Notes under the pieces: model-generated
Databases searched by the model: none
Seen by the model: only the letters and a program-made list of their open reading frames with translations
Told to the model about the DNA's origin: nothing
Position numbers and translations under genes: made by a program
NCBI RefSeq assembly: GCF_036226685.1
Contig: NZ_CP109009.1
Span: forward strand, 6,227,501 to 6,291,500
Reading direction: 5' to 3'
Length of the DNA: 64,000 bases
Source: Streptomyces sp. NBC_00690
GTDB taxonomy: Bacteria; Actinomycetota; Actinomycetes; Streptomycetales; Streptomycetaceae
Shown here: in pieces, positions 37,300 through 46,003 of the stretch
How the letters are laid out: each line of letters begins with the position of its first letter
Numbering within the stretch: the stretch's first letter is position 1

Positions 37300-38325
37300 T
37301 CAGGGCACCAGCCAGGCCGTGGTGTAGGCGTCGATCTCGCCGCTGATCCTGGACTTGCCGGCGGGGTCGAGGAACGAAGCCTCCACGGCGTTCTTCGCGA
37401 GTTCCGCCACCCCGTGCTCATCGAGGTCCAGGAGTCGCGCCGCGACCGCGTACTCGGTGTTGAGGTCGGTACCGAACATCGGCGGGTCGTCGCTGTTGAC
37501 GGTGACCAGCACTCCGGCCTCGACCATCTGCCTGATCGGGTGCTGTTCGAGGTCGAGGACCGCTCGCGTGGCGATGTTCGAGGTGGGGCACACCTCCAGC
37601 GGAATGCGGTGCTCGGCGAGATGGGCGAGCAGCGCCGGGTCCTGGACGGCGCTGGTGCCGTGCCCGATGCGCTCAGCCCCCAGATGACGGATCGAGTCCC
37701 AGATCGTCTGCGGTCCCGTGGTCTCACCGGCGTGCGGCACCGATCGCAGACCGGCCGCGATCGCCCGGTCGAAGTGCGAGGTGAACTGGGCCCGGGACAC
37801 ACCGATCTCCGGGCCGCCCAGCCCGAAGGAGACCAGCCCTTCGGGGCGCAGGTCCACCGCGAGCCGGGTGGTCTCGTCGGCCGCTTCCAACCCGGCTTCT
37901 CCGGGAATGTCGAAGCACCACCGCAGCACCACGCCCAACTCCCGCTCCGCCGCCTTGCGGGCGTCCTCGATCGCGTCCATGAAGGCCCGCTCGTCGATGC
38001 CGCGACGGGTCGAACTGAAGGGGGTGATCGTCAGCTCCGCGTAGCGGATGTTCTGGCGCGCCATGTCACGGGCCACCTCGAAGGTGAGCAGCCGGACGTC
38101 CTCGGGGGTGCGGATCAGATCGACCACCGACAGATAGACGTCGATGAAGTGGGCGAAGTCCGTGAAGGTGAAGTAGTCCGCCAGCGCCTCGGGGTCCGTC
38201 GGCACCTTGGAGTCCGGGTGCTGGGCGGCGAGTTCGGCGACGATCCTGGGGGACGCCGATCCGACGTGGTGCACATGCAGTTCCGCCTTGGGCAGCCCCG
38301 CGATGAAGGTGTGCAGATCGGTCAT
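37300..38325 (-). CDS. add: adenosine deaminase family, probable 6-aminodeoxyfutalosine deaminase
   Basis: Zinc hydrolase of 341 aa in the adenosine deaminase superfamily. Metal-site motifs are HVHHVGS (in place of HxHLDG), HAGETTGPQTIW, ERIGHGTSAVQDP and VTVNSDDPPMFGT. Streptomyces members of this cog1816 group, including an S. avermitilis protein I place in the same neighbourhood, were reported to deaminate 6-aminodeoxyfutalosine in the futalosine route to menaquinone, so that function is more likely than adenosine deamination. GGAGG sits 6-10 bases before ATG 38325. Plain adenosine deaminase remains the alternative. Confidence 0.85.
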   Translation of the reverse strand: MTDLHTFIAGLPKAELHVHHVGSASPRIVAELAAQHPDSKVPTDPEALADYFTFTDFAHFIDVYLSVVDLIRTPEDVRLLTFEVARDMARQNIRYAELTITPFSSTRRGIDERAFMDAIEDARKAAERELGVVLRWCFDIPGEAGLEAADETTRLAVDLRPEGLVSFGLGGPEIGVSRAQFTSHFDRAIAAGLRSVPHAGETTGPQTIWDSIRHLGAERIGHGTSAVQDPALLAHLAEHRIPLEVCPTSNIATRAVLDLEQHPIRQMVEAGVLVTVNSDDPPMFGTDLNTEYAVAARLLDLDEHGVAELAKNAVEASFLDPAGKSRISGEIDAYTTAWLVP

Positions 38326-38435
38326 CGAGGTCCTCCGGGGCGATCGGGCGTAGTGGGCACGGATCATCGTAGGCGGCCGGTTCGTCCGTACGGTCGAGGC
38401 TTTAGCATGACCGCAGGACAATCGGGGGGAGAACC

Positions 38436-39044
38436 ATGACTGATCACCCGTCCCAACCGATGGGCGGACAGGAACCGCACGACCCGTGGGCACCACCGGC
38501 TCCGGCCGCGCCGTACGGGGGATCAGGGCAGCCCACGCCTCCCTATCCTTCACCGCACGTCCACGACCAGCCCACCATCGCCGCCATGCCCGGTGCCGTG
38601 CCCCCGCCGTCCACCGGTTCGGTGCCGCCGCCTCCGGTGGCGCCCGGCGGTCCGGCCGCAGCCCCGGCGGGCCCATACGGATATCCGGCTGCTCCCGGTG
38701 CGCCGCAGCAGGGGCCTGCGGGGTATGCGCCCTTCCCGGGCTACCCGGGCTACGGTCAGCCGGGCCACCAGCCGCTGCTCCCACAGCAGAACGGGCTGGG
38801 CACCACCGCGATGGTGCTCGGCATCGTGGCCACGTTGCTCTTCTGTCTCTACGGCGTGGTCTCGATCGTCCTGGGCATCATGGCCATCGTCTTCGGCACC
38901 ATCGGCCGCAAGCGCGTGCGGCAGGGCGAGGCGAACAACGGCGGGATGGCGCTGTCCGGGATCATCCTGGGCGTGATCGGCATTGTGCTCGGCGGGCTCT
39001 ACGTGGCGTTGATCGTGTGGGGGATCGCCAGCGAGCAGATCTAA
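38436..39044 (+). CDS. DUF4190 domain membrane protein
   Basis: A 202-aa protein: a Pro/Gly/Tyr-rich, probably disordered cytosolic region (about 1-120) followed by two membrane segments (GTTAMVLGIVATLLFCLYGVVSIVLGIMAIVFGTIG in outline, and ALSGIILGVIGIVLGGLYVALIVWGI) that form the DUF4190 unit. The loop carries RKRVRQGEANNGGMA. ATG 38436 follows a GGGGGGAGAA site. Function unknown; the family is common in actinobacteria. Confidence 0.88.
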   Translation: MTDHPSQPMGGQEPHDPWAPPAPAAPYGGSGQPTPPYPSPHVHDQPTIAAMPGAVPPPSTGSVPPPPVAPGGPAAAPAGPYGYPAAPGAPQQGPAGYAPFPGYPGYGQPGHQPLLPQQNGLGTTAMVLGIVATLLFCLYGVVSIVLGIMAIVFGTIGRKRVRQGEANNGGMALSGIILGVIGIVLGGLYVALIVWGIASEQI

Positions 39045-39321
39045 GGGCGGTCCCGCCAATACTCGGCGGGACAGCGCTTGGGGAGTGACTTCGAACGAGG
39101 ACGCTCGTACGGACCGCGCCGGGGTGCTTCTACATCCCGGCGCTTCCCGTCCCCCATGAATTTCAGCGCGCGTCAGTGGGACTCGGCGAAGGTGCCTGGG
39201 CCGGGCGCTCTTGCCCGGAAGGCGATAGGAGCACCAGGGCCGGCGCCCGGAGCGGCTCCCTCTGACCTATGCCAGGTGGCGCGCAGGGCAGGAGCCCGCT
39301 CATCCCCGGTCATACGCGTGC
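39045..39321. other. convergent intergenic region with hairpin
   Basis: Separates two convergent genes. GTCCCGCC (39050-39057) pairs with GGCGGGAC (39065-39072), making a compact terminator-like hairpin just after the DUF4190 gene. Nothing else recognisable. Confidence 0.6.
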
Positions 39322-39921
39322 CTATCCGGGCGGGTCTATCGCCCCCTGCGAGCCCCGCAGCTCCTCCCGGGCCTCCATCAGCGCGAATCCCAAGAGGTTC
39401 AGCCCCCGCCAGCGGGTCGGGTCCGCCGCCCGCTCGTCATCGGCCGTCATTCCGATCCCCCAGATCCGGTCCTGTGGGCTCGCCTCCACCAGTACCCGGT
39501 CTCCGGTGCCCAGGAGAAAGGCCCTGAGCTCCGGGAGCCGGCCGAACTTGTGGACGCTGCCACGGCGCACGATGTCGAAGCGCTCACGCTTCCACACACT
39601 CTCGTCGAAGCCGCGCACCAGCCGGCCGGCCTTCTTGGCCTCCGCCGGACTGTTGGCTTCGAGGGCCCGCCGCTCGGCCTCCGGGTCATCGAACAGCCTG
39701 GCCTTCTCCGCCATCATCCAGTGCTCGGCCGTCGCATAGTGCACTTTGTCCACCGTGAATGGTGAGGGCCACCACTGGCTGAGACAGCCCGCGCCGATCT
39801 TTCCGTCCGGACGCGCTCGGTGCCCCCAAAAGTGCAGATACTTGATGCGCTCACCACTGCTGACCTGCTGCATCAGCTCATCCATCGCCATGCACGCGAG
39901 TCTTGCATCCACCACTGACAT
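39322..39921 (-). CDS. NADAR domain protein (YbiA/DUF1768-like)
   Basis: A 199-aa protein with the NADAR fold: YLHFWGHR, CLSQWWPSPFTVDKVHYATAEHWMMAEKARLF, and DRIWGIGMTADDERAADPTRWRGLNLLGFALMEARE in outline. Members of the superfamily cleave N-glycosidic bonds, either of riboflavin-pathway intermediates (YbiA) or of ADP-ribosylated guanine (partners of DarT-like toxins). The WWPSPF and GIGM...GLNLLG motifs are complete. No ADP-ribosyltransferase gene lies beside it, so a housekeeping role is plausible. ATG 39921 is used; ATGs at 39891 and 39885 are alternatives. Confidence 0.85.
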   Translation of the reverse strand: MSVVDARLACMAMDELMQQVSSGERIKYLHFWGHRARPDGKIGAGCLSQWWPSPFTVDKVHYATAEHWMMAEKARLFDDPEAERRALEANSPAEAKKAGRLVRGFDESVWKRERFDIVRRGSVHKFGRLPELRAFLLGTGDRVLVEASPQDRIWGIGMTADDERAADPTRWRGLNLLGFALMEAREELRGSQGAIDPPG

Positions 39922-40203
39922 TCCGTACGGGGAATTGCCCGTAGACGCGACAGATGGTCGACCGATTCCGTCGCGTAACCAAAAGGCAACAACGGAATCA
40001 CTTGTTGGCTTAAGGGTGCTCTGTCAGGATCGGCACTCCATTCACGCTGGGACAACGACGTCGAGCGCCGGAATCTCGCTGTCCGTGGCCCTGCGGCCTC
40101 CCACCATCCTTCCGGCACGACCAAGGCACCGCCCGGCATGGTCCGGGCACCAATCAGTCAACATCCAGGGCGATGTGCATCGAACTGGGACTACGGAGAC
40201 GTC

Positions 40204-41715
40204 ATGGGCAACCGCGACCAGATGCAGGACCGTTTCGCCGGCGGCGCGCAGTACATCGCCGGAGAGCTACGGCCCGGCACCTCAGGGCGTACGCAGGACA
40301 TCGTCGACCCGGCCACCGGTGAGACCGTCCTCGGCTACGAGCTGGCGGGAACCGCCGATGTGGACGCTGCCGTCGCCGCCGCCCGCGAGGCGTTCCCCCA
40401 GTGGGCGGGCGCCACCCCCGGTGAGCGCTCCGACGCCCTGCACAGCTTCGCCTCGGTGCTCGCAGCCCAGGCCGACGACTTCGCCCGGGCCGAGTCCCTC
40501 CAGTGCGGCAAGCCCATCAAGCTCAGCACCGAGTTCGACGTTCCCGGCACGGTGGACAACACCGCCTTCTTCGCAGGAGCGGCCCGCCACCTCCAGGGCC
40601 AGTCGGCCGGCGAGTACAGCGGTGACCACACCTCGTACGTACGCCGCGAGGCGATCGGTGTCATCGGCTCCATCGCCCCCTGGAACTATCCACTCCAGAT
40701 GGCCGCCTGGAAGATCCTTCCGGCCATCGCCGCGGGCAACACCATCGTCCTCAAGCCGGCTGAGATCACCCCGCTGACCTCGCTGATGTTCGCCCAGGCC
40801 GCGACCGAGGCCGGTATCCCCGACGGTGTCATCAACATCGTCTCCGGCGCCGGCCTCGGCGCCGGAGAGCACCTGGTGGGCCACCCGGACGTGGCCATGA
40901 CCTCCTTCACCGGCTCCACCGCCGTGGGCAAGCGCGTCGCCGAGATCGCCACGTCCACCGTCAAGCGACTGCACCTCGAACTCGGCGGCAAGGCCCCCTT
41001 CGTCGTCTTCGACGACGCCGACCCCGAGGCCGCGATCCAGGGCGCTGTCGCCGGATCGCTGATCAACTCCGGTCAGGACTGCACCGCTGCTACGCGCGTC
41101 TATGTGCAGCGCCCCCTCTACGACCAGCTCACCGCCGGCATCGCCGATGTGATGGCGAGCGTGCGGGTGGGCGACCCCTTCGACCCGGCCACCGACCTCG
41201 GCCCCCTGGTCTCGCACGCCCACCGCGACCGTGTCGCCGGCTTCGTGGAGCGGGCCCGCGCCTACGCCAGGGTCGTCACCGGCGGCGCCGTTCCCAAGGA
41301 CCGCCCCGAGGGCGCCTTCTACCTGCCGACCCTGATCGCGGGCGCCGCCCAGGACAGCGAGATCGTCCAGTCCGAGATCTTCGGCCCGGTCCTGGTCATC
41401 CTGCCGTTCGACTCCGACGACGAGGGCATCGCACTCGCCAATGACACCCCGTACGGACTCGCCGCCTCCGCCTGGACACGCGACGTCTATCGGGCCGGCC
41501 GCGCCACCCGTGAGATCAAGGCCGGCTGCGTCTGGGTGAACGACCACATCCCGATCATCAGCGAGATGCCGCACGGCGGATACAAGGCATCGGGATACGG
41601 CAAGGACATGTCCACGTACTCCTTCGAGGAATACACGCAGGTCAAGCACGTCATGTACGACAACACCGCGGTGGCCGCGAAGGACTGGCACCGCACGATC
41701 TTCGGGGACAGATAG
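40204..41715 (+). CDS. aldehyde dehydrogenase (gamma-aminobutyraldehyde type), second copy
   Basis: A 503-aa paralogue of the enzyme at 32554; both end with the closely related EMPHGGYK(A/K)SGYGKD...YTxxKHVM. Motifs: WNYPLQMAAWKILPAIAAGN, FTGSTAVGKRV, general base in LELGGKAPFVVFDD, nucleophile in GQDCTAATR, and EIFGPV. ATG 40204 is preceded by GGAG. It heads a polyamine import and oxidation cluster and should oxidise the aminoaldehyde produced by the FAD enzyme at 46004. A strong hairpin separates it from the next gene. Confidence 0.9.
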   Translation: MGNRDQMQDRFAGGAQYIAGELRPGTSGRTQDIVDPATGETVLGYELAGTADVDAAVAAAREAFPQWAGATPGERSDALHSFASVLAAQADDFARAESLQCGKPIKLSTEFDVPGTVDNTAFFAGAARHLQGQSAGEYSGDHTSYVRREAIGVIGSIAPWNYPLQMAAWKILPAIAAGNTIVLKPAEITPLTSLMFAQAATEAGIPDGVINIVSGAGLGAGEHLVGHPDVAMTSFTGSTAVGKRVAEIATSTVKRLHLELGGKAPFVVFDDADPEAAIQGAVAGSLINSGQDCTAATRVYVQRPLYDQLTAGIADVMASVRVGDPFDPATDLGPLVSHAHRDRVAGFVERARAYARVVTGGAVPKDRPEGAFYLPTLIAGAAQDSEIVQSEIFGPVLVILPFDSDDEGIALANDTPYGLAASAWTRDVYRAGRATREIKAGCVWVNDHIPIISEMPHGGYKASGYGKDMSTYSFEEYTQVKHVMYDNTAVAAKDWHRTIFGDR

Positions 41716-41721
41716 CCGATC

Positions 41722-41745
41722 GCCGCCCCCGTGCGCGGGGGCGGC
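41722..41745 (+). terminator. GC-rich hairpin between aldehyde dehydrogenase and potD-like genes
   Basis: A perfect 10-bp stem, GCCGCCCCCG / CGGGGGCGGC, with loop TGCG, starting 7 bases after the stop codon and 26 bases before the next start. Without a T-run it may be a partial terminator or an mRNA stability element raising the amount of the upstream or downstream segment. Confidence 0.6.
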
Positions 41746-41770
41746 CCCCATCCCGAAAGGGCACAGCTTT

Positions 41771-43027
41771 ATGGACCGATACGAGTCCGAAGGTCCCAAG
41801 GACCTCTCCGGGGCCCAACTCGCTGCGATGCGGCGCACCCTCACCAGCGGCCGGGGCGCCCTCACCCGCCGTTCGGTGCTGCGCGCGGGCGGTGTCGGAG
41901 CGCTCGGCGTGGGTGCGATGGCCGCCCTGAGCGGCTGTGGCATCCCACCCGCCAAACGGGAGGGCGGGGCGCAGTCGTCCGATGACCACTCGGACAAGGA
42001 GAAGACACTCAGCTTCTCCAACTGGACCGAGTACATGGACGTCAGCGAGGACGAGAAGAGCCGTCCCACGCTGGTCGAGTTCACCAAGCGGACCGGTATC
42101 AAGGTCAAGTACACCGAGGACATCAACGACAACGTCGAGTTCTTCGGCAAGATCCAGCCGCAACTCGCCGCCGGCCAGCCCACGGGCCGCGATCTGATCA
42201 GCGTCACCGACTGGCTCGCGGGTCGGATGATCCGCCTCGGCTGGGCGCAGAAGCTGGACGCCTCGCTGCTGCCGAACGCGTACGCCAATCTCTCCGCGCA
42301 GTTCCGCAGTCCCGACTGGGACCCCGGCCGGGCCTACTCGTACCCCTGGACCGGTATCTCCACCGTCATCGCCTACAACTCGAAGGCCACCGGTGGCAAG
42401 AAGGTCGACTCGGTCGCCCAACTCCTCGACGACCCCACCCTGAAGGGTCGCGTCGGCTTCCTCACCGAGATGCGCGACACCGTCGGAATGGCCCTCCTCG
42501 ACCTTGGCAAAGACCCCGGGAAGTTCACCGACGCCGACTTCGACGCCGCGATCGGCCGGCTGCAGAAGGGCGTCGACAAGAAGCAGATCCGCCGCTTCAC
42601 GGGCAACGACTACACCTCCGACCTGGACAAGGGCGACCTGGCCGCCTGTCTCGCCTGGGCCGGGGACGTCATCCAACTCCAAGCGGGCAATCCGGACATC
42701 AAATACGCGATCCCGGCCGCCGGATACATCACCTCCAGCGACAACCTGCTGGTCCCGGCCGGTGCCCGGCACCAGAAGAACGCCACGCGGCTCATCGACT
42801 ACTACTACGAGCCGCCGGTGGCCGCCCAGCTCGCCGCGTACATCAATTATGTGTGCCCCGTCGAGGGTGTGGCCCCCGAGCTGGCGAAGATCGATCCCGC
42901 TCTGGCCAGCAACACCCTGATCATTCCGGACCGGGCGATGGCCGCCAAGTCCCACGCCTTCCGCTCGCTGAGCGCAGCGGAGGAGAAGGCGTACGAAGAG
43001 AAGTTCGCCAAGCTCATCGGTGCCTGA
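41771..43027 (+). CDS. potD: polyamine ABC transporter substrate-binding lipoprotein
   Basis: Receptor of the adjacent PotABC importer, 418 aa. A 30-residue lead precedes a twin-arginine stretch (LTRRSVLRAGG, Arg33-Arg34) and lipobox LSGC (Cys56). The fold marks are FSNWTEYMDVSEDEKS, GIKVKYTEDINDNVEFFGKI, RDLISVTDWLAGRMIRLGW, the aromatic cluster YSYPWTGIS and RRFTGNDYTSDLDKGD. About half the residues match the orphan paralogue at 34278. Ligand inferred to be putrescine or spermidine from family and context. Confidence 0.9.
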   Translation: MDRYESEGPKDLSGAQLAAMRRTLTSGRGALTRRSVLRAGGVGALGVGAMAALSGCGIPPAKREGGAQSSDDHSDKEKTLSFSNWTEYMDVSEDEKSRPTLVEFTKRTGIKVKYTEDINDNVEFFGKIQPQLAAGQPTGRDLISVTDWLAGRMIRLGWAQKLDASLLPNAYANLSAQFRSPDWDPGRAYSYPWTGISTVIAYNSKATGGKKVDSVAQLLDDPTLKGRVGFLTEMRDTVGMALLDLGKDPGKFTDADFDAAIGRLQKGVDKKQIRRFTGNDYTSDLDKGDLAACLAWAGDVIQLQAGNPDIKYAIPAAGYITSSDNLLVPAGARHQKNATRLIDYYYEPPVAAQLAAYINYVCPVEGVAPELAKIDPALASNTLIIPDRAMAAKSHAFRSLSAAEEKAYEEKFAKLIGA

Positions 43028-43101
43028 GCCCGCCCCGCCCATGCGCCGAACCACCCAGCGCCCCCGTCCTCGTCTGACCGCAACCCCTGGGAACGCGACC
43101 C

Positions 43102-44253
43102 ATGACTGACACAACTGCGGGCGGAGATGTCCGCCTCTCCGGGATCAGCAAGAACTACGGCTCCTTCCAAGCCGTCCATCCCCTCGATCTGACCGTTCCC
43201 CAGGGCTCGTTCTTCGCGCTGCTCGGCGCCTCCGGCTGTGGAAAGACCACCACCCTGCGGATGATCGCCGGCCTGGAGGACCCCAGCACCGGAAGCGTGT
43301 TCCTCGGCGACCGCGACGTCACCGGGCTGCCCCCCTACAAACGCCCCGTGAACACGGTGTTCCAGAGCTATGCGCTCTTCCCTCACCTGTCGATCGCGGA
43401 GAACGTCGCCTTCGGCCTGCGCAGGCGCGGTATCAAGTCAGTGAAGAAGCAGGTCGGCGAGATGCTGGACCTCGTACAGCTCGGTGATTTCGCCCAGCGC
43501 AAGCCGCACCAGCTCTCCGGCGGCCAGCAGCAGCGCGTCGCCGTGGCCCGGGCCCTGATCAACCACCCGCAGGTCCTGCTGCTCGACGAGCCGCTCGGCG
43601 CGCTCGACCTCAAGCTTCGACGCCAGATGCAGCTGGAACTCAAGCGCATCCAGACCGAGGTCGGCATCACCTTCGTCCATGTCACCCACGACCAGGAAGA
43701 GGCCATGACCATGGCCGACACCGTCGCGGTGATGAACGGCGGACGGGTGGAGCAGCTCGGCGCCCCCGCGGAGCTCTACGAGAACCCGCACACCACCTTC
43801 GTCGCCAACTTCCTCGGCACCTCCAACCTGATCGAGGCCACGGTGGTCTCGTCGGGTGGCGGCGAGGTGGCCGTCAGTGCCGCGGACGCCACCCTGAAGC
43901 TCCCCGTCGACCGCTGCGCCACCACGCCCAGCACCGGCGGCAAGATCCTGGTCGGCATCCGGCCCGAGAAGATCTCCCTGACCCACGCCGATGAAGCGGA
44001 CGGGATCGGCCCCGGCCGCAACCGGCTCACCGGCACCATCGCCGACTCCAGCTTCATCGGCGTCTCCACCCAGTTCATCATCGACAGCCCCGTCTGCCCG
44101 GAGCTGGAGGTGTACATCCAGAACATCGAGCGGGACCCCCGGCTGGTGCCCGGCGCCCAGGTGGTCCTGCACTGGAACCCGGACCACACCTTCGGGCTCG
44201 ACGCGGCCCAGGACATCGACGCGGGCGTGGAGACGGTGGGGGAGACCTCATGA
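43102..44253 (+). CDS. potA: polyamine ABC transporter ATP-binding protein
   Basis: ATPase subunit of 383 aa. Walker [10 protein letters not shown] (42-50), Q-loop FQSYALFPH, signature [15 protein letters not shown], Walker [13 protein letters not shown], switch His in VTHDQEEAM, and a C-terminal TOBE domain (about 295-375). ATG 43102 is 74 bases after the binding-protein gene. Its stop overlaps the potB start by 4 bases (ATGA). Confidence 0.93.
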   Translation: MTDTTAGGDVRLSGISKNYGSFQAVHPLDLTVPQGSFFALLGASGCGKTTTLRMIAGLEDPSTGSVFLGDRDVTGLPPYKRPVNTVFQSYALFPHLSIAENVAFGLRRRGIKSVKKQVGEMLDLVQLGDFAQRKPHQLSGGQQQRVAVARALINHPQVLLLDEPLGALDLKLRRQMQLELKRIQTEVGITFVHVTHDQEEAMTMADTVAVMNGGRVEQLGAPAELYENPHTTFVANFLGTSNLIEATVVSSGGGEVAVSAADATLKLPVDRCATTPSTGGKILVGIRPEKISLTHADEADGIGPGRNRLTGTIADSSFIGVSTQFIIDSPVCPELEVYIQNIERDPRLVPGAQVVLHWNPDHTFGLDAAQDIDAGVETVGETS

Positions 44254-45170
44254 CCGCAACCGCCACCGCCGCCGCGGCCGAAGCGGGAGTGGTCCACAAG
44301 CCGTCGCTGCGCCGCAAGCTGGTGCCGTACTGGCTGCTGCTCCCCGGCATCCTCTGGCTGCTCGTTTTCTTCGCGCTGCCCCTGGTCTACCAGGCGTCGA
44401 CCTCGGTCCAGACCGGGTCCCTGGAAGAGGGCTTCAAGGTCACCTGGCACTTCCCGACCTACTGGGACGCCCTCACCGAGTACTGGCCGCACTTCGTGCG
44501 CTCGGTGCTCTACGCGGGCACCGCCACGATTCTGTGTCTGCTGCTCGGCTATCCGCTGGCGTATCTGATCGCGTTCAAGGCCGGCCGCTGGCGCAATCTG
44601 CTGCTGGTCCTGGTTATCGCGCCGTTCTTCACCAGCTTCCTGATCCGCACCCTGGCCTGGAAGACGATCCTCGCCGACAGCGGCCCGGTGGTGGAGACGC
44701 TCAACACCATCGGCTTCCTGGATGTCACCAACTGGCTGGGGATGACCGACGGCAGCCGGGTGCTCGCCACTCCGCTCGCCGTCGTCACCGGTCTGACGTA
44801 CAACTTCCTCCCGTTCATGATCCTTCCGCTCTACACCTCCCTGGAACGGATCGACACCAGGCTCCACGAGGCAGCGGGAGACCTCTACGCGAAGCCGTCG
44901 ACCGCCTTCCGCAAGGTGACCTTCCCGCTGTCCATGCCGGGTGTGGTCTCCGGGACCATGCTGACCTTCATCCCGGCCAGCGGTGACTACATCAATGCCG
45001 AACTGCTCGGCTCCACCGACACCAAGATGGTCGGCAACGTCATCCAGTCGCAGTTCCTACGGGTGCTCGACTATCCGACCGCGGCGGCGCTCTCATTCAT
45101 CCTCATGGCGGTCGTCCTGATCGTGGTCACGATCTACATTCGCCGGGCTGGAACGGAGGACCTGGTCTGA
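44250..45170 (+). CDS. potB: polyamine ABC transporter permease PotB-like
   Basis: A 306-aa inner-membrane subunit with about six membrane segments (first LVPYWLLLPGILWLLVFFALPLVYQ in outline). The ATPase-contact EAA loop is EAAGDLYAKPSTAFRKVTFPLSMPGV. It overlaps potA by 4 bases and potC by 1 base, so the three are translated together. Confidence 0.92.
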   Translation: MTATATAAAAEAGVVHKPSLRRKLVPYWLLLPGILWLLVFFALPLVYQASTSVQTGSLEEGFKVTWHFPTYWDALTEYWPHFVRSVLYAGTATILCLLLGYPLAYLIAFKAGRWRNLLLVLVIAPFFTSFLIRTLAWKTILADSGPVVETLNTIGFLDVTNWLGMTDGSRVLATPLAVVTGLTYNFLPFMILPLYTSLERIDTRLHEAAGDLYAKPSTAFRKVTFPLSMPGVVSGTMLTFIPASGDYINAELLGSTDTKMVGNVIQSQFLRVLDYPTAAALSFILMAVVLIVVTIYIRRAGTEDLV

Positions 45171-45967
45171 TGCGTTGGCTACGGCGCAATATCATCGTGA
45201 TCGCGGGTCTGCTGACGCTCGCGTATCTGATCCTGCCGAACATCGTCGTCATGGTGTTCTCCTTCAACAATCCGGCCGGAAAGTTCAATTACTCCTGGCG
45301 CGAATTCTCCACGGAGGCATGGCAGGACCCCTGCGGTGTCGCCGATATGTGCGGCTCGCTGGTGCTCTCGCTCCAGATCGCGTTCTTCGCCACGATCGGG
45401 GCGACCGTACTCGGTGCGATGATCGCCTTCGCCCTGGTCCGATATCGCTTCAAAGCCCGCGGCACGATCAATTCGCTCATCTTCCTGCCGATGGCGATGC
45501 CCGAAGTCGTGATGGCCGCCTCACTGCTCACGCTGTTCCTGAACCTCGGCGCCCAGCTGGGTTTCTGGACCATCCTCATAGCGCACACCATGTTCTGCCT
45601 CAGCTTCGTGGTGGTCGCCGTCAAAGCGCGGGTCCTTTCCATGGACCCACGGCTCGAAGAGGCCGCGCGGGATCTCTATGCGGGACCGGTGCAGACCTTT
45701 TTGCGGGTCACTCTCCCCATTGCCGCACCGGGAATCGCCGCGGGCGCGATGCTCGCGTTCGCGCTGTCCTTCGACGATTTCATCATCACCAATTTCAACT
45801 CGGGTAGCACGGTCACCTTCCCCATGTTCGTATGGGGCTCGGCACAGCGCGGCACACCCGTTCAGATCAATGTCATCGGTACGGCCATGTTCGTCATCGC
45901 CGTACTGATCGTGGTCGCCGCCCAGCTGATCAGCAGCCGGCGGAAGCACAGCGCACGATCCAAGTAA
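45170..45967 (+). CDS. potC: polyamine ABC transporter permease PotC-like
   Basis: The second permease, 265 aa with about six membrane segments. The EAA loop is EEAARDLYAGPVQTFLRVTLPIAAPGI, and FALSFDDFIITNFNSG is a PotC hallmark. The start ATG 45170 shares one base with the potB stop. The cytosolic end is basic (SSRRKHSARSK). Confidence 0.92.
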   Translation: MRWLRRNIIVIAGLLTLAYLILPNIVVMVFSFNNPAGKFNYSWREFSTEAWQDPCGVADMCGSLVLSLQIAFFATIGATVLGAMIAFALVRYRFKARGTINSLIFLPMAMPEVVMAASLLTLFLNLGAQLGFWTILIAHTMFCLSFVVVAVKARVLSMDPRLEEAARDLYAGPVQTFLRVTLPIAAPGIAAGAMLAFALSFDDFIITNFNSGSTVTFPMFVWGSAQRGTPVQINVIGTAMFVIAVLIVVAAQLISSRRKHSARSK

Positions 45968-46003
45968 GGCCCGCACCCGCGGGTCCTCGAAGGAGTGGAA
46001 ACC

